Source: JASGIT01 sp047601665 | Lineage (GTDB): Bacteria > Pseudomonadota > Gammaproteobacteria > Burkholderiales > Burkholderiaceae_C | Assembly (NCBI GenBank): GCA_047601665.1 | Contig: JASGIT010000001.1 | Span: 3,038,001 to 3,102,000 of the forward strand | Direction of reading: 5' to 3' | DNA length: 64,000 bases | Made by a program: the position numbers and the translations under genes | Notes under the pieces: model-generated | Seen by the model: the letters and a program-made list of their open reading frames with translations, nothing else | What the model was told of the DNA's origin: nothing | Database searches by the model: none | Shown: piece after piece, positions 16,846-29,064 of the stretch | Numbering within the stretch: position 1 is the first letter of the stretch | Layout: the number at the start of each line of letters is the position of its first letter

Positions 16846-19140
16846 ATGAAAAAACACTTCAACCGCTGGAGCGTGCGCACAGCTTCGGCCATCGCCGTGA
16901 TGGCTTTTGCCGCCCAGGCCTGGGCCCTGGAGCCGTTCAAGGTGCAGGACATCCGCGTGGAGGGCTTGCAGCGCGTGGAGCCGGGCACGATCTTCGCGTC
17001 CATGCCGCTGCGCGTGGGCGACGAATACAACGACGAAAAGGGCGCCGCCGCCATCCGCGCGCTGTTCGCGCTCGGCCTGTTCAAGGACGTGCGCCTGGAA
17101 GCCAACGGCAACGTGCTCGTGGTGGTGGTCGAGGAGCGCCCCACCATCGCCAACGTGGAGTTCGCGGGCACCAAGGAGTTCGACAAGGAAACCCTGCAGA
17201 AGGCCATGCGCGACGTGGGCCTGGCCGAAGGCCGCCCGTTCGACAAATCCCTAGCCGACCGCGCCGAGCAGGAACTCAAGCGCCAGTACATCAACAAGAG
17301 CCTGTACGGCGCGGAAGTGGTGACCACGGTCACGCCCGTCGACCGCAACCGCGTGAACCTCACCTTCACCGTGGTCGAGGGCGAGCCCGCCAAGATCAAG
17401 GACATCCGCGTCGTCGGCAACAAGGCGTTCAGCGAATCCACGCTGCTGGGCCTGTTCGACCAGGACACGGGCGGCTGGCTGAGCTGGTACACCAAGAGCG
17501 ACCGCTATTCGCGCGCCAAGCTCAACGCCGACCTGGAGACGCTGCGCTCGTACTACCTGCAGCGCGGCTACCTGGAGTTCAAGGTGGACTCAACCCAGGT
17601 GGCCATCTCGCCCGACAAGCAGGACATCTCCATCACCATCAACGTCACCGAGGGCGATCGCTTTGTCGTTTCCGGCGTCAAGCTCGAAGGCAACTACCTC
17701 GACCGCGAGGACGAGTTCAAGTCGCTCATCACCATCCAGCCCGGCGAGCCCTACAACGCCGACCGGGTGGCCGAGACGACCAAGGCGTTCAACGAGCACT
17801 TCGGCAATTTCGGCTATGCGTTCGCGCGCGTGGAGGCCGTGCCCGACATCGACCGCTCCACCAACCGCGTGGGCATCGTGCTGCGCGCCGACCCCTCGCG
17901 CCGCGCCTACGTGCGCCGCATCCTGGTCAGCGGCAACAACCGCACGCGCGACGAAGTCATCCGCCGCGAATTCCGCCAGTACGAGTCGGCCTGGTACGAC
18001 GGCGACAAGATCAAGCTCTCGCGCGACCGCGTGGACCGCCTGGGCTACTTCACCGAGGTCAACATCGAGACGCAGGACGTGTCCGGCTCGCCCGACCAGG
18101 TCGATCTGGTCATCAACGTGGCCGAGAAGCCCACCGGCTCGCTGCAGCTGGGCGCGGGCTTCTCCAGCGCCGAAAAGGTGTCGCTGTCCTTCGGCATCAA
18201 GCAGGAGAATGTGTTCGGCTCGGGCAACTACCTGGGCATCGACGTGAACACCAGCAAGTACCGCCGCACCCTGGTGCTCAGCACGACCGACCCGTACTTC
18301 ACCAAGGACGGCATCTCGCGCACCTACGACCTGTACTACCGCACCGACAAGCCCTACATCGACCAGGGCGGCAACTACAAGATCGTGACCAAGGGCGGCG
18401 CCGTGCGCTTCGGCGTGCCGTTCAGCGAGACCGACACCGTGTTCTTCGGCGGCGGCATCGAGCAGGTGACCATCGACCCTGGCACCAACATCCCGGCGGT
18501 GTACCTCGCGTACTCCGACAAGTACGGCGCTTCCAGCACCAGCCTGCCGCTGACCATCGGCTGGACGCGCGACCGGCGCGACAGCGCGCTGGCCCCCAAC
18601 GTGGGCCGCTACCAGCGCCTGAATTCCGAATGGTCGGTGGCGGGCGATGCGCGCTATCTGCGCGCCAACTACCAGTACCAGCAGTACGTGCCGCTGAACA
18701 AGAAGTTCACGCTGGCCTTCAACGGCGAACTGGGCTGGGGCAAGGGCCTGAACGGCCGTCCGTTCCCCGTGTTCAAGAACTTCTACTCGGGCGGCCTGGG
18801 CTCGGTGCGCGGCTTCGACCAGGGCACGCTGGGCCCGCGCGACGTGACCGGCGCATCGCTGGGCGGCCCCAAGAAATTCACCCTCAACACCGAGTTGATC
18901 GCACCCTTCCCGGGCGCGGGCAACGACCGCACGCTGCGCGTCTTCACCTTCCTCGACGTGGGCAACGTGTTCGGCGAAAACCAGCCCGTGCAATTCAGCG
19001 AAATGCGCGCCTCGACCGGCCTGGGCCTGTCGTGGATCTCGCCGCTGGGGCCGCTGCGCATCGCCTTCGCCCAGCCCATACGCAAGCAACCTGGCGATAA
19101 AATCCAGAAACTTCAATTCCAGATCGGAACGTCCTTCTAA
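16846..19140 (+). CDS. bamA: Outer membrane protein assembly factor BamA
   Basis: 764 residues. Core of the BAM complex that inserts beta-barrels. Signal peptide ending AQAWA near residue 26, five POTRA repeats (about 27-420), then a 16-strand Omp85 barrel with the lid-loop motif GSVRGFDQG. It ends LQFQIGTSF, with the C-terminal Phe typical of outer-membrane proteins. Overlaps ompH by one base (TAATG). Confidence 0.97.
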   Translation: MKKHFNRWSVRTASAIAVMAFAAQAWALEPFKVQDIRVEGLQRVEPGTIFASMPLRVGDEYNDEKGAAAIRALFALGLFKDVRLEANGNVLVVVVEERPTIANVEFAGTKEFDKETLQKAMRDVGLAEGRPFDKSLADRAEQELKRQYINKSLYGAEVVTTVTPVDRNRVNLTFTVVEGEPAKIKDIRVVGNKAFSESTLLGLFDQDTGGWLSWYTKSDRYSRAKLNADLETLRSYYLQRGYLEFKVDSTQVAISPDKQDISITINVTEGDRFVVSGVKLEGNYLDREDEFKSLITIQPGEPYNADRVAETTKAFNEHFGNFGYAFARVEAVPDIDRSTNRVGIVLRADPSRRAYVRRILVSGNNRTRDEVIRREFRQYESAWYDGDKIKLSRDRVDRLGYFTEVNIETQDVSGSPDQVDLVINVAEKPTGSLQLGAGFSSAEKVSLSFGIKQENVFGSGNYLGIDVNTSKYRRTLVLSTTDPYFTKDGISRTYDLYYRTDKPYIDQGGNYKIVTKGGAVRFGVPFSETDTVFFGGGIEQVTIDPGTNIPAVYLAYSDKYGASSTSLPLTIGWTRDRRDSALAPNVGRYQRLNSEWSVAGDARYLRANYQYQQYVPLNKKFTLAFNGELGWGKGLNGRPFPVFKNFYSGGLGSVRGFDQGTLGPRDVTGASLGGPKKFTLNTELIAPFPGAGNDRTLRVFTFLDVGNVFGENQPVQFSEMRASTGLGLSWISPLGPLRIAFAQPIRKQPGDKIQKLQFQIGTSF

Positions 19141-19658
19141 TGAAATCTATCTCCCGTCACCTCTCTCTGGCCGTTTTGCTGGGCTCCATGGCCTTTGCCG
19201 CGCAAGCTCAGGACTTCAAGGCTGGTTTCGTCAACACCGACCGCCTGTTCCGCGAGGCCAATGCCGCCAAGGCTGCCCAGGCCAAGCTGGAGCAGGAGTT
19301 CTCCAAGCGCGAGAAGGACCTCATGGACCAGGGCAGCAGCCTGAAGGCCGCGTCCGACAAGTTCGAGCGCGAGGCGCCCACGCTGGCCGAAAGCCAGCGC
19401 ACCGCGCGCCAGCGCCAGCTGGTCGACCAGGACCGCGACTTCCAGCGCAAGCGCCGCGAATTCCAGGAAGACCTGAACGCGCGCAAGAACGAAGAACTCG
19501 CCCAGGTGCTGGAACGCGCCAACAAGGTCGTGAAGCAGGTCGCCGAGCAGGAAAAGTACGACGTCATCCTGCAGGAAGCCGTCTACATCAACCCCAAGTA
19601 CGACATCACCGACAAGGTGCTGAAGGCGCTGAACGCCACTGGCGCTCCCGCGAAGTAA
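19140..19658 (+). CDS. skp: Periplasmic chaperone OmpH/Skp
   Basis: 172 residues. Trimeric jellyfish-shaped holdase for unfolded outer-membrane proteins. Signal peptide MKSISRHLSLAVLLGSMAFA with cleavage after AQA. Conserved FVNTDRLFREA core, then long coiled-coil tentacle helices rich in Lys/Glu/Gln/Arg (about 45-130). Starts inside the bamA stop codon, so probably coupled to it. Confidence 0.93.
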   Translation: MKSISRHLSLAVLLGSMAFAAQAQDFKAGFVNTDRLFREANAAKAAQAKLEQEFSKREKDLMDQGSSLKAASDKFEREAPTLAESQRTARQRQLVDQDRDFQRKRREFQEDLNARKNEELAQVLERANKVVKQVAEQEKYDVILQEAVYINPKYDITDKVLKALNATGAPAK

Positions 19659-19667
19659 CCTGACGTC

Positions 19668-20660
19668 ATGCTGCTCGGGCAGATTGTCGATGCGCTCGGC
19701 GGCACGCTGGAAGGCGCGCGCGATGTGGCGATCGCCCGCATCGCGCCGCTCGAATCGGCCGGGCCGGGCGACCTGAGCTTTCTCAGCAATCCGCGCTACC
19801 AATCGCAACTGGCCGCCTCCAAGGCGGCTTGTGTCATTGTGGCTCCCGCCCTGCGCGACGTCGCCGTGGCGCGCGGGGCCTGCATCGTGGCGCCCGACCC
19901 CTACGTCTACTTCGCGCGCGCCACGCAGTTGTGGCGGCGGCACCAGGGCCGTGGCGCGGCGGCGGGCATCCATGCCAGCGCCGTCGTCCATGCGGATGCC
20001 GTGGTGCATCCCACGGCCCACGTCGGCCCGCTGTGCGTGGTGGAGCGCGGCGCGCATATCGGTGCGGATACGGTGCTCAAGTCCCGCGTCACGGTGGGCG
20101 AGGACTGCCATGTGGGCGCGCGCTGCATCCTGCATTCCGGCGTGGTGATCGGCGCGGACGGCTTCGGCTTCGCGCCCGAGAACGGCGCCTGGGTCAAGAT
20201 CGAGCAGCTGGGGGCCGTGCGCATCGGCGACGACGTGGAGATCGGCGCGAACACCTGCATAGACCGCGGCGCGCTGGACGACACGGTGATCGAAAACGGC
20301 GTCAAGCTCGACAACCTGATCCAGATCGGCCACAACGTGCGCATAGGCCGGCACACGGCCATTGCGGGCTGCACGGGCGTGGCGGGCAGCGCCCGCATCG
20401 GGGCGCACTGCACCATCGGCGGCAATGCGGGCATCCTGGGGCACTTGACGCTGGCGGACGGGGTGCACATCTCGGCCAAGAGCCTGGTGACACGCTCCAT
20501 CCACAAGCCGGGCTTGTACACTGGTGTGTTCCCCCTCACCGAGAACGGCCAGTGGGAAAAGAACGCTGCGACCCTCAAGCAACTGCCCGCCCTGCGCGAG
20601 CGCATCAAGGCGCTGGAGCAGTCACTACAACAAGCTACGCAAAAGAAAACACCATCATGA
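19668..20660 (+). CDS. lpxD: UDP-3-O-(3-hydroxyacyl)glucosamine N-acyltransferase
   Basis: 330 residues. Third step of lipid A synthesis. The N-terminal uridine-binding domain (LESAGPGDLSFLSNPRY) is followed by a left-handed beta-helix of hexapeptide repeats (about 105-285) with the catalytic-loop His in LIQIGHNVRIG, then a C-terminal helix. Overlaps fabZ by 4 bases. Confidence 0.96.
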   Translation: MLLGQIVDALGGTLEGARDVAIARIAPLESAGPGDLSFLSNPRYQSQLAASKAACVIVAPALRDVAVARGACIVAPDPYVYFARATQLWRRHQGRGAAAGIHASAVVHADAVVHPTAHVGPLCVVERGAHIGADTVLKSRVTVGEDCHVGARCILHSGVVIGADGFGFAPENGAWVKIEQLGAVRIGDDVEIGANTCIDRGALDDTVIENGVKLDNLIQIGHNVRIGRHTAIAGCTGVAGSARIGAHCTIGGNAGILGHLTLADGVHISAKSLVTRSIHKPGLYTGVFPLTENGQWEKNAATLKQLPALRERIKALEQSLQQATQKKTPS

Positions 20661-21097
20661 TGGACATCCACCACATCCTCAAGCAACTGCCCCATCGCTA
20701 TCCCTTCCTGCTGGTGGACAAAGTGGTGGAGCTGGAGCGCAACACGCGCATCCAGGCCATCAAGAACGTCACGTTCAACGAGCCGTACTTCATGGGCCAC
20801 TTCCCGGGCCGCCCGGTGATGCCCGGCGTGCTCATCCTCGAGGCGCTGGCCCAGGCCGCCGGCCTGCTGGCGTTCGACGCGATGGGCCAGGTGCCCGACG
20901 AGAACAACATCTACTACTTCGTGGGCATCGACGGCGCGCGCTTCAAGCGGCCCGTGGAGCCGGGCGACCAGCTGGTGCTCACCATCACCATCGACCGCGT
21001 GCGCGGCGGCATCTGGAAGTTCAAGGGCGTGGCGACCGTGGGCGAGGAAGTGGCCTGCGAGGCCGAGCTGATGTGCACCATGCGCGCCGTGGGCTGA
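20657..21097 (+). CDS. fabZ: 3-hydroxyacyl-ACP dehydratase FabZ
   Basis: 146 residues. Hot-dog-fold dehydratase of fatty-acid elongation; it competes with LpxA for 3-hydroxyacyl-ACP, hence the gene position. Motifs: LPHRYPFLLVDKV with the catalytic His, and FPGRPVMPGVLILEALAQAA with the catalytic Glu. Two adjacent ATG codons (20657 and 20660) exist. The frame stays open upstream, but that part overlaps lpxD and is not real. Confidence 0.96.
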   Translation: MMDIHHILKQLPHRYPFLLVDKVVELERNTRIQAIKNVTFNEPYFMGHFPGRPVMPGVLILEALAQAAGLLAFDAMGQVPDENNIYYFVGIDGARFKRPVEPGDQLVLTITIDRVRGGIWKFKGVATVGEEVACEAELMCTMRAVG

Positions 21098-21110
21098 CGG
21101 TTCGCGGCGC

Positions 21111-21893
21111 ATGAGCAGCATCCACCCCTCGGCCATCGTCGATGCGGCAGCGCAACTGGACCCCTCGGTCACCGTGGGGCCGTATGCCGTCATCGGCCCG
21201 CGCGTAACGATCGGCGCGGGCACCACAGTGGGCGCGCACTGCGTGATTGAGGGCCGCACCACCATCGGCCGCGACAACCGCATCTTCCAGTTCGCCTCCA
21301 TCGGAGCCGTGCCGCAGGACAAGAAGTACGCGGGCGAGGATACCGAGCTGGTCATCGGCGACCGCAACACCATCCGCGAGTTCTGCACCCTCAACCTCGG
21401 CGTGCCCGGCGCCGGCGGCGTGACGCGCGTGGGCGATGACAACTGGATCATGGCCTACACCCACATCGCGCACGACTGCCACGTGGGCAACCACACCACG
21501 CTGGCCAACAACACCACGCTGGCGGGCCATGTGCACCTGGGCGACTGGGTGACGGTGGGCGGGCTCACCGGCATCCACCAGTTCGTGAAGGTGGGCGCGC
21601 ACGCGATGGTCGGTTTCGCCAGCGCGGTGTCGCAGGACGTGCCGCCCTTCATGCTGGTGGACGGCAATCCGCTGGCGGTGCGCGGCTTCAACGTCGTCGG
21701 CCTGCGCCGGCGCGATTTCTCGGCGGCGCGCATCGCCGCCGTCAAGCAGATGCACCGGCTGCTGTACCGCCAGGGCCTGACGCTGGAAGCGGCGCGCGCG
21801 GCCATCGCCGACATGGCGGTGCCTGAAGCGGAGCAGGACGTGGCGCTGATGCTCGCCTTCCTCGACCAGTCGCAGCGCGGCATCGTGCGCTGA
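21111..21893 (+). CDS. lpxA: UDP-N-acetylglucosamine O-acyltransferase
   Basis: 260 residues. First step of lipid A synthesis. Hexapeptide-repeat beta-helix with HDCHVGNHTTLANNTTLAGH (catalytic His in AHDCHVG), and the C-terminal helical domain starting after NVVGLRRR. The stop overlaps the lpxB ATG. Confidence 0.97.
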   Translation: MSSIHPSAIVDAAAQLDPSVTVGPYAVIGPRVTIGAGTTVGAHCVIEGRTTIGRDNRIFQFASIGAVPQDKKYAGEDTELVIGDRNTIREFCTLNLGVPGAGGVTRVGDDNWIMAYTHIAHDCHVGNHTTLANNTTLAGHVHLGDWVTVGGLTGIHQFVKVGAHAMVGFASAVSQDVPPFMLVDGNPLAVRGFNVVGLRRRDFSAARIAAVKQMHRLLYRQGLTLEAARAAIADMAVPEAEQDVALMLAFLDQSQRGIVR

Positions 21894-23038
21894 TGAGTGC
21901 TCCGCATGTGGCGATGGTGGCGGGCGAGGCCTCGGGCGATCTGCTCGCGGGCCTGCTGCTCGACGGCCTGCGCGCCCAGTGGCCTGATTTGACGGCCGGG
22001 GGCATCGGCGGCCCGCAGATGGCGCGGCGTGGCTTCAATGTCCGGTGGCCCAGCGAACGGCTGGCCGTGCACGGCTACAGCCTGGAAGTGCTGCGGCGCC
22101 TGCGCGAACTGCTGAACATCCGCAAGCAACTGCGCACCCAGTTGCTGGCCGATCGCCCCAGCGTGTTCATCGGCGTGGATGCGCCTGACTTCAACCTGGG
22201 CCTGGAGACCGATTTGCGCGCGGCGGGCATCAAGACCGTGCATTTCGTCTGCCCCTCGATCTGGGCCTGGCGCGCCAACCGGGTGGAGAAAATCCGCCGC
22301 GCCGCCGACCATGTGCTGTGCATCTTCCCGTTCGAGCCCGAACTGCTCGCGCGCCACGGCATCGCGGCGACCTACGTGGGGCACCCGCTGGCGAGCGTGA
22401 TTCCCGTCGTGCCCGACCGCGCCGCCGCGCGTGCGCAGCTGGGGCTGGCCGAGGGCGACCAGGTGCTGGCCGTGCTGCCCGGCAGCCGCTCAGGAGAAAT
22501 CCAGTACGTCGCTCCACCGTTTTTCAGGGCTGCAGCGCTTATCCAGCAAGCGCTGCCAGCTATCAAAATAGTAGTACCCGCCGTGCCCGCGTTCAAGGAC
22601 CGCGTGGAGCGGGCGGCGCGCGAGTGCGGCATGGCGCAGCAGATGCAGATCGTGTCCGGCCAGTCGCACGCCGTGCTCGCGGCCTGCGACTGCACGCTGA
22701 TCGCCAGCGGCACGGCCACGCTCGAAGCCGCGCTGTTCAAGCGCCCCATGGTCATCGGCTACCACATGCATCCCCTCAGCTACCGGCTCATGCGGCGCAA
22801 GCAATTGCAGCCCTGGGTGGGGCTGCCCAACATCCTGAGCGGCGAATTCGTGGTGCCCGAATTGCTCCAGGGCGCCGCCACGCCCGAAGCGCTGGCCGAG
22901 GCCGCGCTGCAATGGCTGCAAGCCCCGCCCGCGCGGATCAGCGCGCTGGAGCAGCGCTTCACCACGCTGCACCACGAACTGCTGCGCGACACGCCCCGAT
23001 TGGCCGCCGATGCGATCCGCCAAGTCATCGCCGCCTGA
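21893..23038 (+). CDS. lpxB: Lipid A disaccharide synthase
   Basis: 381 residues. GT19 glycosyltransferase that joins UDP-diacylglucosamine and lipid X. Motifs: MVAGEASGDLLAGLLLDGLR, FVCPSIWAWRANR, PGSRSGEIQ and the UDP-binding SGTATLEAALF. A dispersed repeat copy (22519-22574) encodes about residues 210-227 (RAAALIQQALPAIKIVV) in the inter-domain region without breaking the frame. Confidence 0.96.
   Translation: MSAPHVAMVAGEASGDLLAGLLLDGLRAQWPDLTAGGIGGPQMARRGFNVRWPSERLAVHGYSLEVLRRLRELLNIRKQLRTQLLADRPSVFIGVDAPDFNLGLETDLRAAGIKTVHFVCPSIWAWRANRVEKIRRAADHVLCIFPFEPELLARHGIAATYVGHPLASVIPVVPDRAAARAQLGLAEGDQVLAVLPGSRSGEIQYVAPPFFRAAALIQQALPAIKIVVPAVPAFKDRVERAARECGMAQQMQIVSGQSHAVLAACDCTLIASGTATLEAALFKRPMVIGYHMHPLSYRLMRRKQLQPWVGLPNILSGEFVVPELLQGAATPEALAEAALQWLQAPPARISALEQRFTTLHHELLRDTPRLAADAIRQVIAA
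22519..22574 (+). repeat. Dispersed palindromic repeat, forward copy inside lpxB
   Basis: Near-consensus copy with a perfect stem GCAGCGCTT (22532-22540), 7-nt loop, AAGCGCTGC (22548-22556), then CAGCTATCAAAATAG. Read in frame as QALPAIK. Confidence 0.85.
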
Positions 23039-23630
23039 ATTCCTGCAGGCCGCCTTGCCCTGGCACGCCCCCGGACTGGTGGCGGGCATGGACGAGGCCG
23101 GGCGCGGGCCGCTGGCCGGCCCGGTGGTGGCGGCGGCCGTCATCCTCGACGACCTGCGCCCCATCGCGGGCCTGGCCGATTCCAAGAAGCTCAGCCCCGC
23201 GCGCCGCGAGCGGCTCTACGACGAAATCCACGCCAAGGCGCTGTGCTTCTGCATCGCCGAGGCGAGCGTGGAAGAGATCGACCGCCTCAACATCCTGCAG
23301 GCCACGTTGCTGGCCATGCGCCGCGCCGTGGCAGGCCTGCGCCTCAAGCCCGCGCTGGCGCTGGTGGACGGCAACCAGCTGCCCCGGCTCGACGTGCCCG
23401 CCGAGGCCATCGTGAAGGGCGATGCGCGCGTGGCGGCCATCTCCGCCGCGTCCATCCTCGCCAAGGTGCACCGCGACCGCTGGTGCGCCGAACTCGACCA
23501 GCGCTACCCGCAGTACGGCTTCGCGGGCCACAAGGGCTACGGCACCGCCGCGCACCTGACGGCCCTGCGCACGCACGGGGCCTGCCCCGAGCACCGCCGC
23601 TCGTTCGCCCCCGTGGCCGCCGCGCTTTGA
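23010..23630 (+). CDS. rnhB: Ribonuclease HII
   Basis: 206 residues. Removes RNA from RNA/DNA hybrids and nicks at single ribonucleotides. Motifs: VAGMDEAGRGPLAGPVVAAA (catalytic Asp-Glu), ALVDGNQLP (Asp) and AAISAASILAKVHRD (Asp). Overlaps the lpxB end by 29 bp; a later start in MDEAGRG is too short, so the overlap is probably real, though a few N-terminal residues are uncertain. Confidence 0.95.
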   Translation: MRSAKSSPPEFLQAALPWHAPGLVAGMDEAGRGPLAGPVVAAAVILDDLRPIAGLADSKKLSPARRERLYDEIHAKALCFCIAEASVEEIDRLNILQATLLAMRRAVAGLRLKPALALVDGNQLPRLDVPAEAIVKGDARVAAISAASILAKVHRDRWCAELDQRYPQYGFAGHKGYGTAAHLTALRTHGACPEHRRSFAPVAAAL

Positions 23631-23641
23631 CTTGCCTTCCC

Positions 23642-24415
23642 ATGCTGCCCATCCACTCCCGCGACAACGCTTTCATCAAGGATTTGCGCCGTCTCACGCA
23701 AGACAGCACGGCCTACCGCAAGCAGGGCCGCGTGTGGCTCGAAGGCGACCACCTGTGCCGCGCGGCGCTGGCGCGGGGCCGCCAGCCCGCCGTGGCGGTG
23801 TTTTCAGAGTCTTTTTGGCCTGTAGCCCAGGCGGAATATGCGCTAGCAGCTACCAAAACCATAGTGGTCACCGATGCGCTGTGGGGCCACGTGAGCGGGC
23901 TGGAATCGCCGGCGCGGCAGGGCATGGGCTTCATCCTCGACCAGGCGGAGGCGCCAGCGCTGCAACCCGGCCTGCCCACCGTGGTGCTCGATCGGCTGCA
24001 GGACGCGGGCAACGTCGGCTCCATCCTGCGCAGCGCGTCGGCGTTCGGCTTCGCGCAGGTCGCCGCGCTCAAGGGCACGGCGGCGCTGTGGAGCCCCAAG
24101 GTCTTGCGCGCGGGCATGGGCGCGCATTTCGGGCTGCGGCTGGTGGAAGGCCTGGCAGTGGAGGAGCTGGATGCGCTGGCCGTGCCGCTGATCGCCACCA
24201 GTTCGCACCAGGGCGACTGGCTGCACCGCGCCGTGCTGCCCTGGCCCTGCGCCTGGCTGCTGGGGCACGAAGGGCAGGGCGTGTCGCCCGGGTTGGAGGC
24301 GCTTGCCAGCCTGCGCATCCGCATCGCCCAGCCGGGCGGGGAAGAGTCGCTCAACGTGGCCGCCGCCGCCGCCATCTGCCTGCACGCAAGTGGTGCAGGC
24401 CGGGAGATTGGGTAA
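23642..24415 (+). CDS. TrmH/SpoU-family RNA 2'-O-methyltransferase
   Basis: 257 residues. SAM-dependent 2'-O-ribose methyltransferase with a trefoil knot. Motif 1 LDRLQDAGNVGSILRSASAF (about 121-140), motif 2 LLGHEGQGVSP, motif 3 IAQPGGEESLNVAAAAAICL. An N-terminal substrate-binding domain like that of RlmB-type enzymes is present (KDLRRLTQDSTAYRKQGRVW). The target RNA cannot be assigned. A dispersed repeat encodes about residues 57-75 (FWPVAQAEYALAATK) in the linker before the catalytic domain. Confidence 0.9.
   Translation: MLPIHSRDNAFIKDLRRLTQDSTAYRKQGRVWLEGDHLCRAALARGRQPAVAVFSESFWPVAQAEYALAATKTIVVTDALWGHVSGLESPARQGMGFILDQAEAPALQPGLPTVVLDRLQDAGNVGSILRSASAFGFAQVAALKGTAALWSPKVLRAGMGAHFGLRLVEGLAVEELDALAVPLIATSSHQGDWLHRAVLPWPCAWLLGHEGQGVSPGLEALASLRIRIAQPGGEESLNVAAAAAICLHASGAGREIG
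23811..23867 (+). repeat. Dispersed palindromic repeat, forward copy inside TrmH-family gene
   Basis: CTTTTTGGCCTGTAGCCCAG, then TATGCGCTAGCAGCTACC and AAAACCATAG. Read in frame as YALAATK. Confidence 0.8.
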
Positions 24416-24460
24416 AAACCCGCAGTTGCCCAAGCTACAATAGAGGGCTTTCCCGCAAAC

Positions 24461-24540
24461 GTCGCCCGGACGCACCCAAAGCAACACCCCCAAACAAGCC
24501 GTCTTCAGGAGCCATCCCCCTCCTGCGGACTCCGGGCGAC
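24461..24540 (+). promoter_or_regulatory. Structured leader upstream of carAB
   Basis: Perfect 10-bp inverted repeat GTCGCCCGGA (24461-24470) / TCCGGGCGAC (24531-24540) enclosing 60 nt, with a nested hairpin CAGGAG (24506-24511) / CTCCTG (24520-24525). It ends 23 nt before the carA GTG, close to the SD (CGGAG). A TACAAT -10-like box lies at 24436-24441. Control of carAB by pyrimidine or arginine pools through this fold is inference. Confidence 0.55.
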
Positions 24541-24563
24541 CGATTCATTCATCGGAGAACCCA

Positions 24564-25739
24564 GTGCTTTTGTCTCTCAAGGGATCCTTCCCGCCCGCCA
24601 TCCTGGCGCTCGCAGACGGCACGGTCTTTATCGGCAACTCGATTGGCGCGCCCGGCGCCACCGTCGGCGAGGTGGTGTTCAACACCGCCATCACCGGCTA
24701 CCAGGAAATCCTCACCGACCCCAGCTACTGCCAGCAGATCGTCACGCTGACGTATCCGCACATCGGCAACTACGGCGTGAACGGCGAGGATGTCGAGGCC
24801 GAGAAGATCCACGCCGCAGGGCTCATCATCAAGGACCTGCCGCTGCTGGCGAGCAACTTCCGCTCCACCCAGACGCTGTCGCAATACCTCGCCGCCGAGA
24901 ACACGGTGGCCATCGCCAACATCGACACCCGCAAGCTCACGCGCCTGCTGCGTGAAAAGGGCGCGCAGAACGGCGCCATCGTGGCGCTGGGCGCCGACGA
25001 GGCCACGGACAAGGCGGCTCTGCAAGCGCGCATCGACGAAGCCGTCGCCAAGGCCCAGGCCGCGCCCAGCATGAAGGGCCTGGACCTCGCCAAGGTGGTG
25101 AGCACCAATGTCTCCTACGCCTGGGACCAGACCGAGTGGAAGCTCGGCGAAGGCTACGGCACGCAGACCTCGCCGCGCTTCCACGTGGTGGCGTACGACT
25201 TCGGCGTGAAGAAGAACATCCTGCGCATGTTGGCCGAGCGCGGCTGCAAGCTCACGGTGGTGCCCGCGCAGACGCCCGCATCGGAAGTGCTGGCGATGAA
25301 CCCCGACGGCGTGTTCCTCTCCAACGGCCCCGGCGACCCGGAGCCCTGCGACTACGCCATTGCCGCCACGCGCGCCATCATCGACGCGGGCGTGCCCACC
25401 TTCGGCATCTGCCTGGGCCACCAGATCATGGCCCTGGCCAGCGGCGCCAAGACCTTCAAGATGGACAACAGCCACCACGGCGCGAACCACCCCGTGAAGG
25501 ACCTGGACAACGGCCGCGTGAGCATCACCAGCCAGAACCACGGCTTCGCGGTGGCCATGGATTCGCTGCCCGCCAACCTGCGCGCCACGCACGTTAGCCT
25601 GTTCGACGGCACGCTGCAAGGGCTGGCGTACACCGACAAGCCCGCCTTCTGCTTCCAGGGCCACCCCGAGGCCTCGCCCGGCCCGCACGACATCGGCTAC
25701 CTGTTCGACCGCTTCACCGCGCTGATGGAGAAAAAGTAA
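24564..25739 (+). CDS. carA: Carbamoyl-phosphate synthase, small (glutaminase) subunit
   Basis: 391 residues from a GTG start preceded by CGGAGAACCCA. Releases ammonia from glutamine and channels it to CarB for pyrimidine and arginine synthesis. The N-terminal CarA domain (GNSIGAPGATVGEVVFNTA) is followed by a class I glutamine amidotransferase with the nucleophile in FGICLGHQ and the His/Glu in FQGHPEASPGPHD. The next gene, carB, begins immediately after its stop. Confidence 0.97.
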   Translation: MLLSLKGSFPPAILALADGTVFIGNSIGAPGATVGEVVFNTAITGYQEILTDPSYCQQIVTLTYPHIGNYGVNGEDVEAEKIHAAGLIIKDLPLLASNFRSTQTLSQYLAAENTVAIANIDTRKLTRLLREKGAQNGAIVALGADEATDKAALQARIDEAVAKAQAAPSMKGLDLAKVVSTNVSYAWDQTEWKLGEGYGTQTSPRFHVVAYDFGVKKNILRMLAERGCKLTVVPAQTPASEVLAMNPDGVFLSNGPGDPEPCDYAIAATRAIIDAGVPTFGICLGHQIMALASGAKTFKMDNSHHGANHPVKDLDNGRVSITSQNHGFAVAMDSLPANLRATHVSLFDGTLQGLAYTDKPAFCFQGHPEASPGPHDIGYLFDRFTALMEKK

Positions 25740-28982
<3,243 letters not shown>

Positions 28983-29010
28983 ACTCCGGCCCTACACCGT
29001 TTCTCGCACA

Positions 29011-29046
29011 AACCGCCGCAGGGCTTCTCTGCGGCGGTTTGTCTTT
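29011..29046 (+). terminator. Intrinsic terminator after carAB
   Basis: Perfect 12-bp stem AAACCGCCGCAG (29011-29022) / CTGCGGCGGTTT (29030-29041) with a 7-nt loop, followed by a T-rich tail. Confidence 0.85.
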
Positions 29047-29064
29047 TGTCTGGAGCACAACGAC

